Of a DNA stretch of 64,000 nt, positions 37,290 to 49,206 are shown piece by piece. This DNA is from Carex sylvatica (lineage: Eukaryota > Streptophyta > Magnoliopsida > Poales > Cyperaceae), in contig CAXKVR010000173.1 in assembly GCA_964058845.1 (NCBI GenBank), forward strand, positions 50,667 through 114,666, written 5' to 3'. Position 1 is the first letter of the stretch. Every line of letters starts with the position of its first letter. The notes under the pieces are model-generated. The model worked only from the letters and a program-made list of their open reading frames with translations, was not told the DNA's origin and made no database searches. The position numbers and the translations under genes are program-made.

Positions 37290-40200
37290 TTAAGGTAACT
37301 TCCAAAAAGTCTTTTTGGCAACGAGTATTTTCTCGCCCTTATTTGATTCAGGTTCGTTTTCATATACCTCAGTGGTCCATCTAATCGTATGTGCAATGCT
37401 TGTGATCTTATTAATTACATCAGGCCTGTCTCTCATAATGACGGTACCTTCTGGCCTTAGTATTCTATCCATCTCCACTAGTACATCAACTAGGTGACAT
37501 CTGCATGGGGAAGAAAGAAAAGTGTTGTTCAAATCAGGCCAAAAAGAATTTACTGAGAAAAAAGACAATATGAGGACGGTCAAGAAAAGCTATAGAACCT
37601 TTTACTTTTTGTCTTTTTTGGGTGCTAATTACATCAAATACTCTACCATATTTGAAAATAACACCCAATTGTTGTTCCATAACACCCAATTGTCTCGTGT
37701 TTAACTAACACAGCGTCTTGGTTCTTTGCAAACAATCACAAACAACATATGAAGGTAATTCTAGGACGAGTAGCATTAAGATGCACCATTGGTTTTGTGC
37801 CCCAACTATATCCCACATCTCTATTCCTAATTTCAAAGTTCAAATAGTTGATCCGAACTGCTCAACATGATTACCATATTACAATGTACTCAAAGACAAA
37901 TTTATATTTTTTGGAAAAAATTTTACTATTTTTTTAGATAAGTACAATATCACTGTTTTTGGATGGTCCAGGAGGAGTGATTTTGTACCTATCTAAAAAA
38001 AATAGTAAAATATTTTCAAAGAATAAAATTTCATCTCTAAGCACATTTTAATATAGAGATCATGTTGAGCGGTTTGGGTTGACTGTTTGAATTTTCAGAA
38101 CAAAGATAAAGACGTGGAGTATGGTTGGGGTACAAAACCAATGGTGCATTGTCTCTTCTAGGACTGCCAACCCCAATAGCTTCAAAACCAGCTCATTTTT
38201 TTCTGGTAAATTTTTTGAAGAAGATGCTTTGCTTGTTCTTCAGCATTTGAATTAAATATATGAGTGACATGATTTTAGTTAAATTTGCAGTCAAGGAAAA
38301 TAATAAAAGCAGAAATGGGCAAAATCAACATTTAAGAGACATCTTACGAAACCGCAATCTTATGATAGCGTATCAGTATCACTTAGAATATCTACAAACT
38401 TTGACCAGATATCACCGTCTCTGACAGTATTGACACCTGTAGGTGTGCACAATTCCAGAGGCAAAATGAAAAGTTAAAGAAATAAATTTGCTTGGTGAGA
38501 CAGCAGTGAACCCTGCCTCCCCGACTATTCTCTCTTCCTCTTCCCCTCTTTTCCCTTCCTCTACTTAACAGGACAACATTTATAATTTTCAGAGCTTGTT
38601 TTATATAGATCAAAATGTTGAAATGAATTATTTTGGTGCGTTCATTTTACAACATTTTTTTACCTCTTGATTTGTTTAATACAGAACAAACTAATAAATT
38701 AAAATCTTGGAATGTTGACAGTCAGTTGGAATTCCATTTTGAAACTGATCTTATTGTTTTTGAGATTAACCTCATGAAACCCTTGTTGAGCTTATTTTCA
38801 CAGGAAACATCAGAAATGTTCTGTGTACTTTGCAAATGCAGGAAACATCAGGTGTTATTGCAAAAAGCCAAGCATTACCTGGTATGACCAGAAGATGAGT
38901 CTCGTATCAAGGAGCTAATTCCTGAAACATGAAGGAGATCATATGTGCGAGGATAGGTCGAGAAAGCTTCACACCTGAAATGATAAATTCACACTTTTGA
39001 AAGCTTATACAGCAAAGGATCCACAACAGCATAACCGAAAATAACCAAGGGCTCACCAATCATGGTATACTCCAATAAGGCCTCTATCATATATTACATC
39101 CAGTGTTAGTGGCTTCTTGGTTGGAACCACATTCATGACCCAAACTGGATCGTTTATCAGAGCCGCTGCAAAGCCCCCATAAAACGCATTCATGTCCATC
39201 ACATTCCTAACATGCGGGGTCCCTAGTCTGATGTTGAGTGAATTTTTGTAATATGCCACCCGTCGACCCCATCTCCTTGTATCTGCTTCAAACACATTTG
39301 CCCCTGTTTGCATGAGAGGAATCCTAGGTGAGGGATGTGAGAGCCTCTTTGGCCAGCCTCGCAGATTATTCACGGATATTTCGACTGTTAAGGTGCCTTG
39401 GGTCACACAACTCTTCAACTTGTAGTACCTGTGCATAAAGTATGAATGCAACAATTCAGATGGTGCATTAACTATTATTCCCAAATTTGCAAATAAGACC
39501 CATTCATTTGCATGTTAGTGTTACAATCCTGATAATTAGTCTCATGATATATGCATATAACACCAATATTAGGCTAGCGTAATTGTCAAAGCATATTTCA
39601 TCAACATGAAGTTATAACCTATTTTGTTTGAAACTGTAAGCCTTTTCTTACTCAGCCAGTTGAAACAAAAATCAGGCCAAATGGATTCAAGTTTTCGGTA
39701 ATTGAAATAAATATACTATAAGCAACTCGATTTAACCATAACTTATACTGAGGCCTTATGTTCAAAAAACAAAACATCTAGTGTTAGATGCAAATATGAG
39801 AAACTTCAGGCTATTTTCATCAATATGAAATATAGGGTCTAGCTAAAAGCCATTTTACAATCGAGGTATAACTGCAGAAAAGAAAAATAAAATACTTCAA
39901 CTGAAACAGTAACTCTACCGGACAGCCCCAATCCTTTATTGCAATATATTTTTTTTTTAAGAGAGTTTTATCTTACTAAATTTACCATGCTTCGCTCGAA
40001 TCATCATGATTCGCAACGGGGCAGAAGTATTTTCCAAGATCCTGGCACAAGGGCTCCCGAGGCTTCTTCCATATGGCAGTGTTACCATCCACTGTAATTA
40101 ATTCATAACACAAGCCACTTGCTAGCTTTTGTAAATCAGCCCATTCTTTCTCTTGCTTGGCCCATTGCACTGGAGGCCCAGAGATGACTAAATATCCTCC

Positions 40201-41372
40201 CGGCCTCAGTAACCGATTCACCTCAATCAGGTAGGTTCCATCTGCAACCGTTTGTAAGTTTTTACTTACACCCTCGAATAAGAATGCATTTGTTTGGGAA
40301 TTTAAAAAAAATGTGATATGAAAAGCTTACTATAAGCAGTGAACGGTATCAAGCACCGGGAGCAGTGCACCAAGTCAAATGAGTGTGCCGAGAAAGGAAG
40401 GCGGCGTGTGCCAAGCATAGCGACAAATGCAGGAATGCCTCTCTCTAAGGCAAACTGTATTTGAGATTTATGTGAATCCCGAGGGGCAAAAGACATTGTT
40501 ATGATATTCTCTTTGAGCATGTACCCACCAAAACTAGCGACCTGAATAACCAAAATAAAATAATGCATAAAACTTTTGGCAAATACTAGGTATATGTGTA
40601 AGGTCAATGTATAAGTAAAATATAATTACCCCACAACCCATGTCAAGGGCTGTTCTTATTAGGCCACTTTTAATCGGTATAAACTGCCCCAATTTAGCAA
40701 TGTATTGTTCAGCTCCATCAGGAAACATGGTTCCACCTCCTGGAAAAATAAAGTATGAACCCTCTTGCTTCATCCATCCTTGGTGCCCTTTTCTCTCTGC
40801 AATTTTTCCATATGGCATGTTATCATGCCATATCTACAATAAAAAAATTACAACACAATATCACATAATAATATTTTTTTTCCCAGAAAAACCAGTCTGA
40901 AAACCAAGTAAAATGGTGCATGAGACTTGCATACCTTGTGAAGGCTGTCAGCCCACTGTACCGGAATACGGTACCCTTTAGGCGGGGGTACAAGGCACAG
41001 TGGAGTTTCCCCAGTTAGCGGGCAGTGCCTCTCCCGATAAAAATTCATGTCCCTGCTAAAATGGCTGCTACGTTTTGGATCCTCGCAGGGCATATAATCA
41101 ACGTCCTCTGTCGGGCACACACCGACGGAGACCCGCCCCGATCCGCCACCGAGAGAAGGGGAGTCGAGGGAGGAGATGATAGTGGCTCGTAAAGGGGAAG
41201 ATTCAGTGGCGAGGGAGCGGCGACCGGTCTCGGCGAGGTGGTCGCCAAGAGGGGTGAGGATGAGGAGGAGGAGGAAGAGCGAGGCAGCGAAGAGGGAGAA
41301 GGCGGCGATGTCGAGCAGAGTCCATGGGCGGGGTGGGCTGCGGCGCGGCGGTGGCAGGTTGATGTGGCCCAT
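37290..41372 (-). CDS. QUA3: Golgi methyltransferase of the QUASIMODO3 type (DUF248/PMT family)
   Basis: Seven exons (41372-40935, 40833-40630, 40541-40331, 40241-39986, 39428-39057, 38974-38879, 37500-37290) join without a break to 595 residues, the usual family length. It is a predicted type II Golgi protein: a short Pro-rich cytosolic N-terminus [11 protein letters not shown], a membrane anchor at about residues 19-43, then the methyltransferase domain. Landmarks are [22 protein letters not shown], the SAM-binding [81 protein letters not shown] and [12 protein letters not shown]3 acts in methylation of homogalacturonan pectin (family knowledge). The first exon is strongly GC-rich and later exons are AT-rich, a gradient common in monocots. 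The last intron holds a MITE. No lesion was seen. Confidence 0.9.
37768..38155. mobile_element. Mutator-like MITE in the last intron of the QUA3-type gene
   Basis: A 388-bp foldback flanked on both sides by the 9-bp sequence TTCTAGGAC (37759-37767 and 38156-38164). It starts GAGTAGCATTAAGATGCACC and ends GGTGCATTGTCTC, with arms imperfectly complementary over about 150 bp. Nine-base duplications and long inverted ends are the mark of Mutator-like elements. It lies between exons 6 and 7 and leaves splice sites untouched. Confidence 0.82.
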
Positions 41373-43289
41373 GGTTGGAGCGGATGCGGATCAGATCGGG
41401 GACATGAGGATCGAGGGAGAGAGATCTAAGAAAGAAGCGTCTCGTCAGTGAGGAGTGGAGGCAAGGAAAAGGGTCCCGAGTGACAGACTGTGAATCTATG
41501 ATTATGATAACAACATTTAATTAATTAATTGATTAACGATGTCATATCATAGGTTGGGACGTTGGGTGGATGGTGCATTGGCATTGCCGCTTCATTACTT
41601 CAGGGCTTCACTGCAGAGCACGAGGAAATATTTTAAAAATTATTTGCTCCATCATTTAAAAAAATTTATTATATCCTATTCTTCAAATTAACTATTATTT
41701 TAATTCTTCAAATTAACTATTATTTTAATTCTTCAAATTGACTATTATTTTAAGTAAATATTGGAGAGCATATTATCTAACTATTTAATATCTATAAATA
41801 ATTATTGTTTTGAAAAATAAAATAAAATATTATTATCTACAAAAAAAAACTACTCGTTTTGAAAAATAAAATAAAATATTATTTTTTTTATTTTTAAAAC
41901 AAACTATTTTTTTTAAGTAAATATTGGATGACAGACCGTTTAACTATTTAATATCTACAAAGAATTGTGTTTTCTTTTTAATTTCGAACATGCGACATTT
42001 CACGCATAGAACACTGCCTTTGCAACTAAACTAAAGATTGGTTCTTGAAAAAAAGCAATTTTTATTAGAGTTATTTATGAAAATTCATTATAAATGCTAA
42101 TTTGATTCAAATTCGCATAAATAAATTCACATGTTAACTAAAAAGTATCTCCAAGACTTTAGAGTGTGCTCCAAAAGAGAGAAGATGAGAGGAGAGAAGG
42201 GGTGATCGGATATCATTGGAACCTGTTTACTTATTTCAAAATGTTAAAATTTTAGGAGGAGAGAAGGAAAAAGGAAGGAAACCATATATACAAATTATTC
42301 AAATTTTTAATCTCTAAATCAGAGTGTAGAGGAGGTTAACCGTTTAATATGTTCTAAATTAAAACACAAAACTAATAATAACTTTAAATAGCATTTCAAC
42401 AATACAATAATAATTTATCAAACACAAAACTAAAAATAATTAAACAAAATAGAATTTAAAAGTACAAGAAAGTTTAATTGAATAAAACACAAGACTAATT
42501 TTTAAGTTGTGTTTTTATTTTGAAGACTAACATAGTCATGTCACATAAGTCTATCAATTTCATCTCATCTATCACTTTGCAGTGTGCGGTCAGCTCACTC
42601 TGATATCACTTAGCAGTGTGTAAATCACTAAATTAATTTTTTAGAATCTAATATGTACAATTATATTAATCAAAATCAGTGATTAATATCAATACACTTA
42701 ATACAATTTAATTTTAGTATTATATATTCTATATAAAAAAAATAATACCTTAATATCTTGACAAAAAATTTATGCATTTGCCAAATACCTATATACTATA
42801 ATTTTTCATGGATTAAATTGATTTTAAAATAAAATATTCTCATTCTCATATTAAAAGTTTTTATTCCCACAAAATTTTCATATTAGTGAATAAGTCCTTA
42901 CTGAATCTGTATTTGATCTTAAAAATGGATCCATCTTAATTATTGTGTTCTATATCGATCTTGTACAATCCGAATATGCAATCTATTAAGAATTCTACAT
43001 GTCATATATATCTAATATTAAATATATTTTGACCTGCTTCAAAATTATTTATTCACCAATTTTTGAATGACTTAAAATCAAAATCAATCATATAAATTAG
43101 TTTAACTAAATGCATCATTATGCAAAATTTCATCAGAGTTGACTCACTAATTTTTTTGCTCCACGAGTGAATGTTATACGAATATACGATACCCGAATTT
43201 TTTATTAATATCCAACAAATTAATTTTTTTCAAAAACTACTCAAGTATTTGGTACTTATCGAAAACTAATTAAATCGATAAAAATTTTA
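41373..43289. other. Upstream DNA of the QUA3-type gene and AT-rich intergenic region
   Basis: The first ~100 bases are probably the GA-rich leader and promoter of the minus-strand methyltransferase gene. A tandem of three ~28-bp units (ATTCTTCAAATTAACTATTA) lies at about 41678-41755. A larger direct repeat built on TAAGTAAATATTGGA and GTTTTGAAAAATAAAATAAA spans about 41750-41960. No gene is recognised. Confidence 0.5.
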
Positions 43290-43564
43290 GGATGCATTTG
43301 GATGCGCTCTAGAATAGCGAGAATAGCTACTATTGAGAATAATAAATAAGAATAATATGGTAAGAAAATAGTGCTAACTCAAATTATTCGGAATAACTAA
43401 AATATTGTTTGGATGCACTCTTTGAAATAGAGTTTGAATTCTTTGGATGCACTCTTTGTGGCAGTTATTATTCCTACTTTTTGTTGGAACAACAAAATAG
43501 CGCTGTTAAAAATAACAAGTGTGATTATTTAGATGCACTATTCTCATACCATCTAAACATATCC
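43290..43564. mobile_element. Tourist-like (PIF/Harbinger) MITE
   Basis: 275 bp flanked by TTA on both sides (43287-43289 and 43565-43567). The left end GGATGCATTTGGATG and the right end, read inverted GGATATGTTTAGATG, are imperfect inverted repeats of the Tourist type. The interior has AGAATAGC-like words near both ends. The plus-strand frame at 43409 lies inside it and is not a gene. Confidence 0.75.
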
Positions 43565-43985
43565 TTACACATTAGAGATCTACTTTCCGAAAAAAAAAAT
43601 TAACGGTCCAAAATCAATTGAAACTGTCAAAATTAATTTTGTTCGGTTTCGTCCCACAACTGACAAATTTTTTATAGGTTTTTAGAGATGAACCTATTTA
43701 ACCCCCATGGACCAGCGACCCTCACAACTCTCTACGCTATACAAATTTCAATTTTGTATATGATTCGTACTTTAAAGATGATAATTAGGGGGCTTGTTTG
43801 TTTGGAGCAAAACTTTGAGTACATTTCTTCAAGGGATAAGAAAGTATAAGTCAAAAGAGAACATTCATAACTTAGGTACTCTTTGACTCCGGCATAATTT
43901 CTTTTTTTAGTAAAAATAGTTTGTGTGTATTGTTTTAGTAGTATAAATAGTTTATGTTGGAATTGTAGTATAAAAAAATAATTTA
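43565..43985. other. Intergenic DNA, possible solo end of another MITE
   Basis: At about 43788-43806 TTAGGGGGCTTGTTTGTTTGG looks like the left end of another Tourist-type element, but no matching right end was found. Otherwise nothing is recognised. Confidence 0.35.
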
Positions 43986-44765
43986 TGTAGTAATTTATTT
44001 GTATGTAGTTTTTTTTAGTGTATATATATGTAGTAATTGTTGAATAATTTTTTTATTTGCATGATTTATGTAGATGCATGGTTTATGTGCATGTAGTTTT
44101 TTTTAGTGTAGATGATGCATGTAGTATTTTTTGAATGATTTATTTTATAATTATATAGATGCAATGTTTATTTGCATGTAGTTTTTTTAGTGTAGATGTA
44201 TGTAGTAATTGATGAATGATTTTTTTTATTTGCAGGGTTTATGTAGATGCATGATTTATGTGCATGTAGTTTTTTTAGAGTAGATGATGCATGTAGTATT
44301 TTTGGGATGATTTATTTCATAATTATATAGATGCAAGGTTTATTTGCATGTTGGTTTTTTTAGTGTAGATGCATGTAGTAATTGTTGAATGATTTTTTTT
44401 TTATTGCATGGTTTATGTAGATGCATGGTTTATGCGCATATAGTTTTTTTAGTGTAGATGATGCATGTAGTATTTTTGGGATGATTTATTTCATAATTAT
44501 ATAGATGCAAGGTTTATTTGCATGTAGTTTTTTTTAGTGTAGATGTATGTACTAATTGTTGAATGATTTTTTATTTGCATGGTTTATGTAGATGCATGGT
44601 TTATGCGCATGTAATTTTTTTTAGTGTAGATGATGCATGTAGTATTTTTTTGAATTATTTATTTCATAATTATGTAGATGCATGATTTATTTGCATATAG
44701 TTTTTTTTTAGTGTAAATGCATGTACTAATTGTTAAATGATTTTTTTTAGTGTAGAATAATTGTT
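43986..44765. repeat. ~173-bp tandem repeat array beside the Mutator-like transposase
   Basis: GATGATGCATGTAGTATTTT recurs at 44111, 44283, 44457 and 44629 (spacing 172-174 bp). Each unit contains two related halves of about 86 bp, each with a GTAGTTTTTTTTAGTGTAGATG block followed by a GAATGATTT or GATTTATTT block. At least four units are present. They are AT-rich and non-coding. The array ends next to a small MVGEMQGEEPLLQLP frame (44838) and the transposase, so it may be subterminal DNA of that transposon. Confidence 0.85.
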
Positions 44766-45079
44766 AATATTTGATTGGGTTTGCATGTCATGCATGTTAA
44801 TTTTTTTTGTATGTATTTATTTAGATTGTAGTGAAAAATGGTAGGTGAAATGCAAGGTGAAGAACCTTTATTGCAGTTGCCTCATGCACAATATCAATCA
44901 CATGCGGCGACTGTAACGGTATTTGTTTAATTGCGGTTTTTGACACTGACAAACAGGCATCTCCCCTCTCCAAATGAAAATCTAACTTCATACTTCATAT
45001 CTCCTTTCACTACCTACATTCAATAAATTAAAATAATTAAATGTTACCATTTATAAATTTAAACTGATAATTTAAGTAA

Positions 45080-47187
45080 ATAGCTGACATACCGTTCTGA
45101 TGACTCCATCATGAACTACGACCTCAAAAACGTTGGGTTCTATTGGTATCACATGATGCTTTAATCCTTTTGAAGTCCGATATTGTAAAACTGATAATAT
45201 ATTTTTTGAAAATCCCATTCCTCTTTGAACCTACTGTTGAGCGACCTAACATCTTTTCACATACCAATCCACAATTTTATAAAATGTGCGCTCAACTATT
45301 GCTGTTACAGGCAGCTGGTGAGCCACTCGAAATACGTTGTTTAAGGATTCTGATCCGTTTGTAGTCATTATACCCCACCTATTTAGGCCCCCATCATGAC
45401 ATTGTGCCCATTTATGGAGTTGCAAAGGCTATTCTTCGAGATTTTTCAATCGTTTACCACACCACATGATATACTGATGAGTAGTAATACTCCTGCCTTT
45501 TATCAAATTCATACCCTCATAAAACCTCCAAGGTTTCATCTTACACAAATTTCTTGAATAATTTTTTGATAATTTGGTCCTTGCACAACTTGTAAACATT
45601 TGACGCAATATGTTGAGAACATAATCAATGAACTGCTTCACCCCTTTCCTCACACCACCCTAAATCAGGTCTATCAAACACTGAATGGATTGCAGCATCT
45701 GGTCTGATATAACGCATATCCGGCCAGGACCGACAACATTTTCATGTACAAATTGCATAAACCAACCCCAATTGGATGAACTTTCCTCATCCGCAATCCC
45801 AAACGCAATTGGCAATAATTATTGTTCGGCATCATAAGCGCATGCCATGAATAATTTTCCTTTATACCTGCCGGATAGGTGTCCAGCATCTACACTTATA
45901 ACTGGTCGGAGATATGGCCAGGATTCAATGCATAGACCGAAAGCCCATGCCACACGGGTGAAAATACGGATACCCATTTTTGTAGATGGTTTGTGCTCAA
46001 TTACGTATTTTGTGCCTGGGGTAGACATCTGGATTGCACCGAGCAGAGAAGGTAGCAGTTCGTAGGTTTTTTCCCAAGAACCAAATAAATCAGCAATAGC
46101 AATTCCCTCTCTCTCCAAATCTTGTTGTATGAAGGCTGAACCATTTTGTATTGATTTCTAACTACAAACCAACATGCTTTAATTGACATCTCCAGGTCCT
46201 CCTTTAGACCAGGTTTGATAATATCTGCAATCATCCTGGCAGTCAGCTGACGACTGTCTACTTTACAAGCAATACTGTAACAATTGTGCTCATCTGGGTT
46301 TGTTGTAATTGTCCAATTTTTCGTTTCAGTGGTTTTTGCGTATAACCTCCATGGACACCCCTCTGCTCTACATACAACTATATAACCAGTACGATTCGTA
46401 TATTTTTGTTGTAATTCTAAGTTATTATTTATGGCAAATGCACCCAACTGAGATTTAAGATCGGCTTTGGATTCAAACATCTGTCCCACTGAAAATTGAC
46501 CGTCAATTCTAGGTGGATAACCAAAAAATGTTTCATCCTTGTACGGTATCGGCACATCATCATTTAATGCCGGAAAATGATGCTGCAATCCTCGATTAAT
46601 AAAGGAAATATAATTTACCCACTCCTTCATTACATCTTGTATTCTAATTTGATTCTCCATTTCAGCCATATCATCTTCCCCGACAGCTAAGCCACCAATG
46701 TCAGAGTTTGTGTCTGAGCTAGTATTATTATTCAGCTCGTCAAAACGAGTTATCAAATCATCCACTATCGGTATTTCAGGTGGGTTATCACAATATATGG
46801 GTGATTCAGACACCATTGTGTCTCTGCTACTTCCAGGAACACTACCCGGATATGGGTCATAATTGCTTTGACTAACAATTGGTACTGACTCAACCACTAA
46901 ATCAAGAAGTTTAAAATTTAGTACCGGAGTGGCATATTCAAGCATCATGTGCCATATCGTTTCCTCGTCTACGCTAAATAACTGGTATTTTTCTGCTGAG
47001 CCAAGTGGTGCCGTGTTTAAATAAGCCTTGATTGTCAAATCGAACTGGCTAGGAAGAAAATGAATGCTAATATATATATATGTCTTCTTAGCTCATCAAG
47101 ACTCGTTAAATCAGTTACAGGAAATGTGCAGGTCGGTGCGTCTGAAATTTCGCGTCCATAATAAACATTTATTATCACTTGAGACAT
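45080..47187 (-). pseudogene. MuDR-type Mutator transposase, decayed
   Basis: The start at 47187 reads MSQVIINVYYGREISDAPTC. After an intron-like gap come LTIKAYLN and an acidic linker. The Mu-type DNA-binding region follows (GQMFESKADLKSQLGAFAIN, VVCRAEGCPWRLYAKTTETK). 46118-45819 carries the catalytic-domain start (LPSLLGAIQMSTPGTKYVIE, RPVISVDAGHLSGRYKGKL, first Asp of the DDE). LLPIAFGIADEESSSNWGWF and ICVISD follow with a stop between them. The C-terminus has GIMTTNGSESLNNVFR and KPWRFYEGMN. A one-base frameshift near 46115 and in-frame stops (TAA after YDAEQ) make it non-functional. Confidence 0.85.
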
Positions 47188-47451
47188 TATCTGAACAAAA
47201 AAAATTCACAATCAATCGTCGATATCATTTTCAATTTTACAACCTAAAATATGATCGTAATTGAAAAAATAAACTTACTACAATCTTTAGATGAAAGCTA
47301 CCAACACAATGTAGAGGCCGATCTGTAAAAGCACAATATTTTGATAGAGCTTAATTTTTAGCTTAAAATGGTGAAAATAGTGGAGAAGAAGAAATTATTT
47401 TTCTGCTGGAGGAAAGAAGAAGATAGATATTTATATAAAAAAAAATTACAT

Positions 47452-47478
47452 GGAGACCGAATCCCTAATTCGGTCTCC
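47452..47478. repeat. 27-bp perfect palindrome GGAGACCGAAT-CCCTA-ATTCGGTCTCC
   Basis: Two 11-base arms are exact reverse complements around a 5-base loop. The site is about 265 bp upstream of the transposase start, just past a TATA-like TTTATATAAAAAA (about 47430), on the side where the Mutator-like element should have its promoter or end. Confidence 0.85.
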
Positions 47479-49206
47479 AATTAAAATTCTCGAGAGTCAA
47501 ACTAGTAATAATTATTCTTTAGAAAAATTAAAAAGTTTACTTTATCTTTACTTTAGGAAATTATGTTGTATTGATTCTTCTCTGCAAGAGATGCCAAATT
47601 TACACAGTTCTGAAAGTGGCATGGACTAGGAAGAGCAAGGATTGATTGTATATAGTTACTCTTTTATGTTGTTGTTGTTGTTTAAATTGCATGTAACATT
47701 TTGTTGTTGATGTCTAGAATCCTTATTTCAAATTGTGGTAATAACATTGCTCAATGTAATATTTTATTTTTATGACAATAATATCTTTGAAAACAACTCT
47801 TTATGTGTCTTTGTGATGCTATGCAAGTATTTTTTGTCATGCTTGTATTTCTCTTTCTATTTTTTGTCATGCTTGTAAATGATATATATTGTTGATGTTT
47901 AAATTGCTGGTACCAATGCTCAGTATTTGAGTTGCACTAACTTTATAATTTAGAAGAGTTGAAAACTTAGAATCTTATAAAGGAATCATCCAGAAAAAAG
48001 AAATTATGTGTTGATTTAGCTTCACGACAGTGTAATGGACATGCATATATGAGCAACTACAACTATCAAACATAAACTCACAACAATAATTAATTATCAA
48101 GCACAATATTCCATCAGCAACTACCAAACAAATAAAATAAAATAAAATAAAATAAAATAAAAACAACAGACAACATAACATCACAATGTCAAATTTATAA
48201 ACATAAGTTTGAATACAAGAAGAAAACACATTCTTAGCATAACATCACAACTAAATTTATAAACAAGAGCTTGAATACAGAAAAAGAAAATCATACACAT
48301 TAGGAATTATAATTTCCAATAAAAATTACATCACATATATATTATCTTATCTCTGACTCTTTAATCCTTTGTCTTCTATTATTCTGTACCATCTCATCTC
48401 TAGTTGTCTCCGAGTGTCTCGTACCAGTCTGTATCAGTAAAGATGGTGGATCGACAAATAACAGAAAGACCAAAGAACCATTTCATAGTCAGAAATCAAT
48501 TAAAAATATTTAAAAAATAAACATATTAATTACTGCCAGAAATCAATTATACAAGCTATAATAAACACACATTGTCGATCAGGAAAAAACTTCTTCTATA
48601 CCAGATTTGAAACCAAATCCACGAGCAATTAGTGATTTATCAAATTCGAAAACCAAATCCATGAGCTAACATATGAAGCAAAACTATTTCACGCACCATC
48701 ATAAATATCTGAAAAAATAGCATAATTTATTCATTAAAAAGGAATATTTCTAAAGTTACATCATAGTTGAACTTTATACAAATTAACTCAAAACCATTTT
48801 TCTTGATTAAGGAAGCCTACAGGACCTCAACTTACCCAGATGTCTAATTATGTGGTTCATCCATTTCTTTTTGTATTTTTTACTCGATTCCTCAAAAAGG
48901 TTGAGCCAAGTAAACCGTTGGTGAAAACTTATGATACCAAAGAAGTTTTAGGTTACCCATTTGGACCTGTACTGGTACATTACAGAACAAATCCTAAATA
49001 CAAATTGCTTGTGCGTGTAGAATAACACTGAGACAAACTAATCAAAGAAAATAGTAATCTATAGATAAACATCAGTACATCATCCAATATTACAAAAAGA
49101 AAATATAACAAAGGTCAACTTGACAAGGAAACTGGCACACAACAAAACATTAGTTATTTTTTGTAATTAAAACTAGCATTGTGCTTTCAGTTGGGTTATA
49201 CCCAAC
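47479..49206. other. Intergenic DNA with an AAAAT microsatellite
   Basis: A run of about seven AAAAT units lies at 48133-48163. A minus-strand stretch at about 48436-48345 could be an exon end (ETTRDEMVQNNRRQRIKESE then stop) but cannot be tied to a gene. The plus-strand 61-codon frame at 48840 is not supported by any family or codon pattern I can see. Confidence 0.4.

Noticed and set aside
41176..41451. Plus-strand frames over the first exon of the QUA3-type gene
   Set aside because: They are antisense shadows of a GC-rich exon that clearly encodes the membrane anchor and stem of the methyltransferase.
48840..49025. A 61-codon plus-strand frame near the DUF6598-like gene
   Set aside because: No recognisable domain, no splice context and no support from neighbouring frames.
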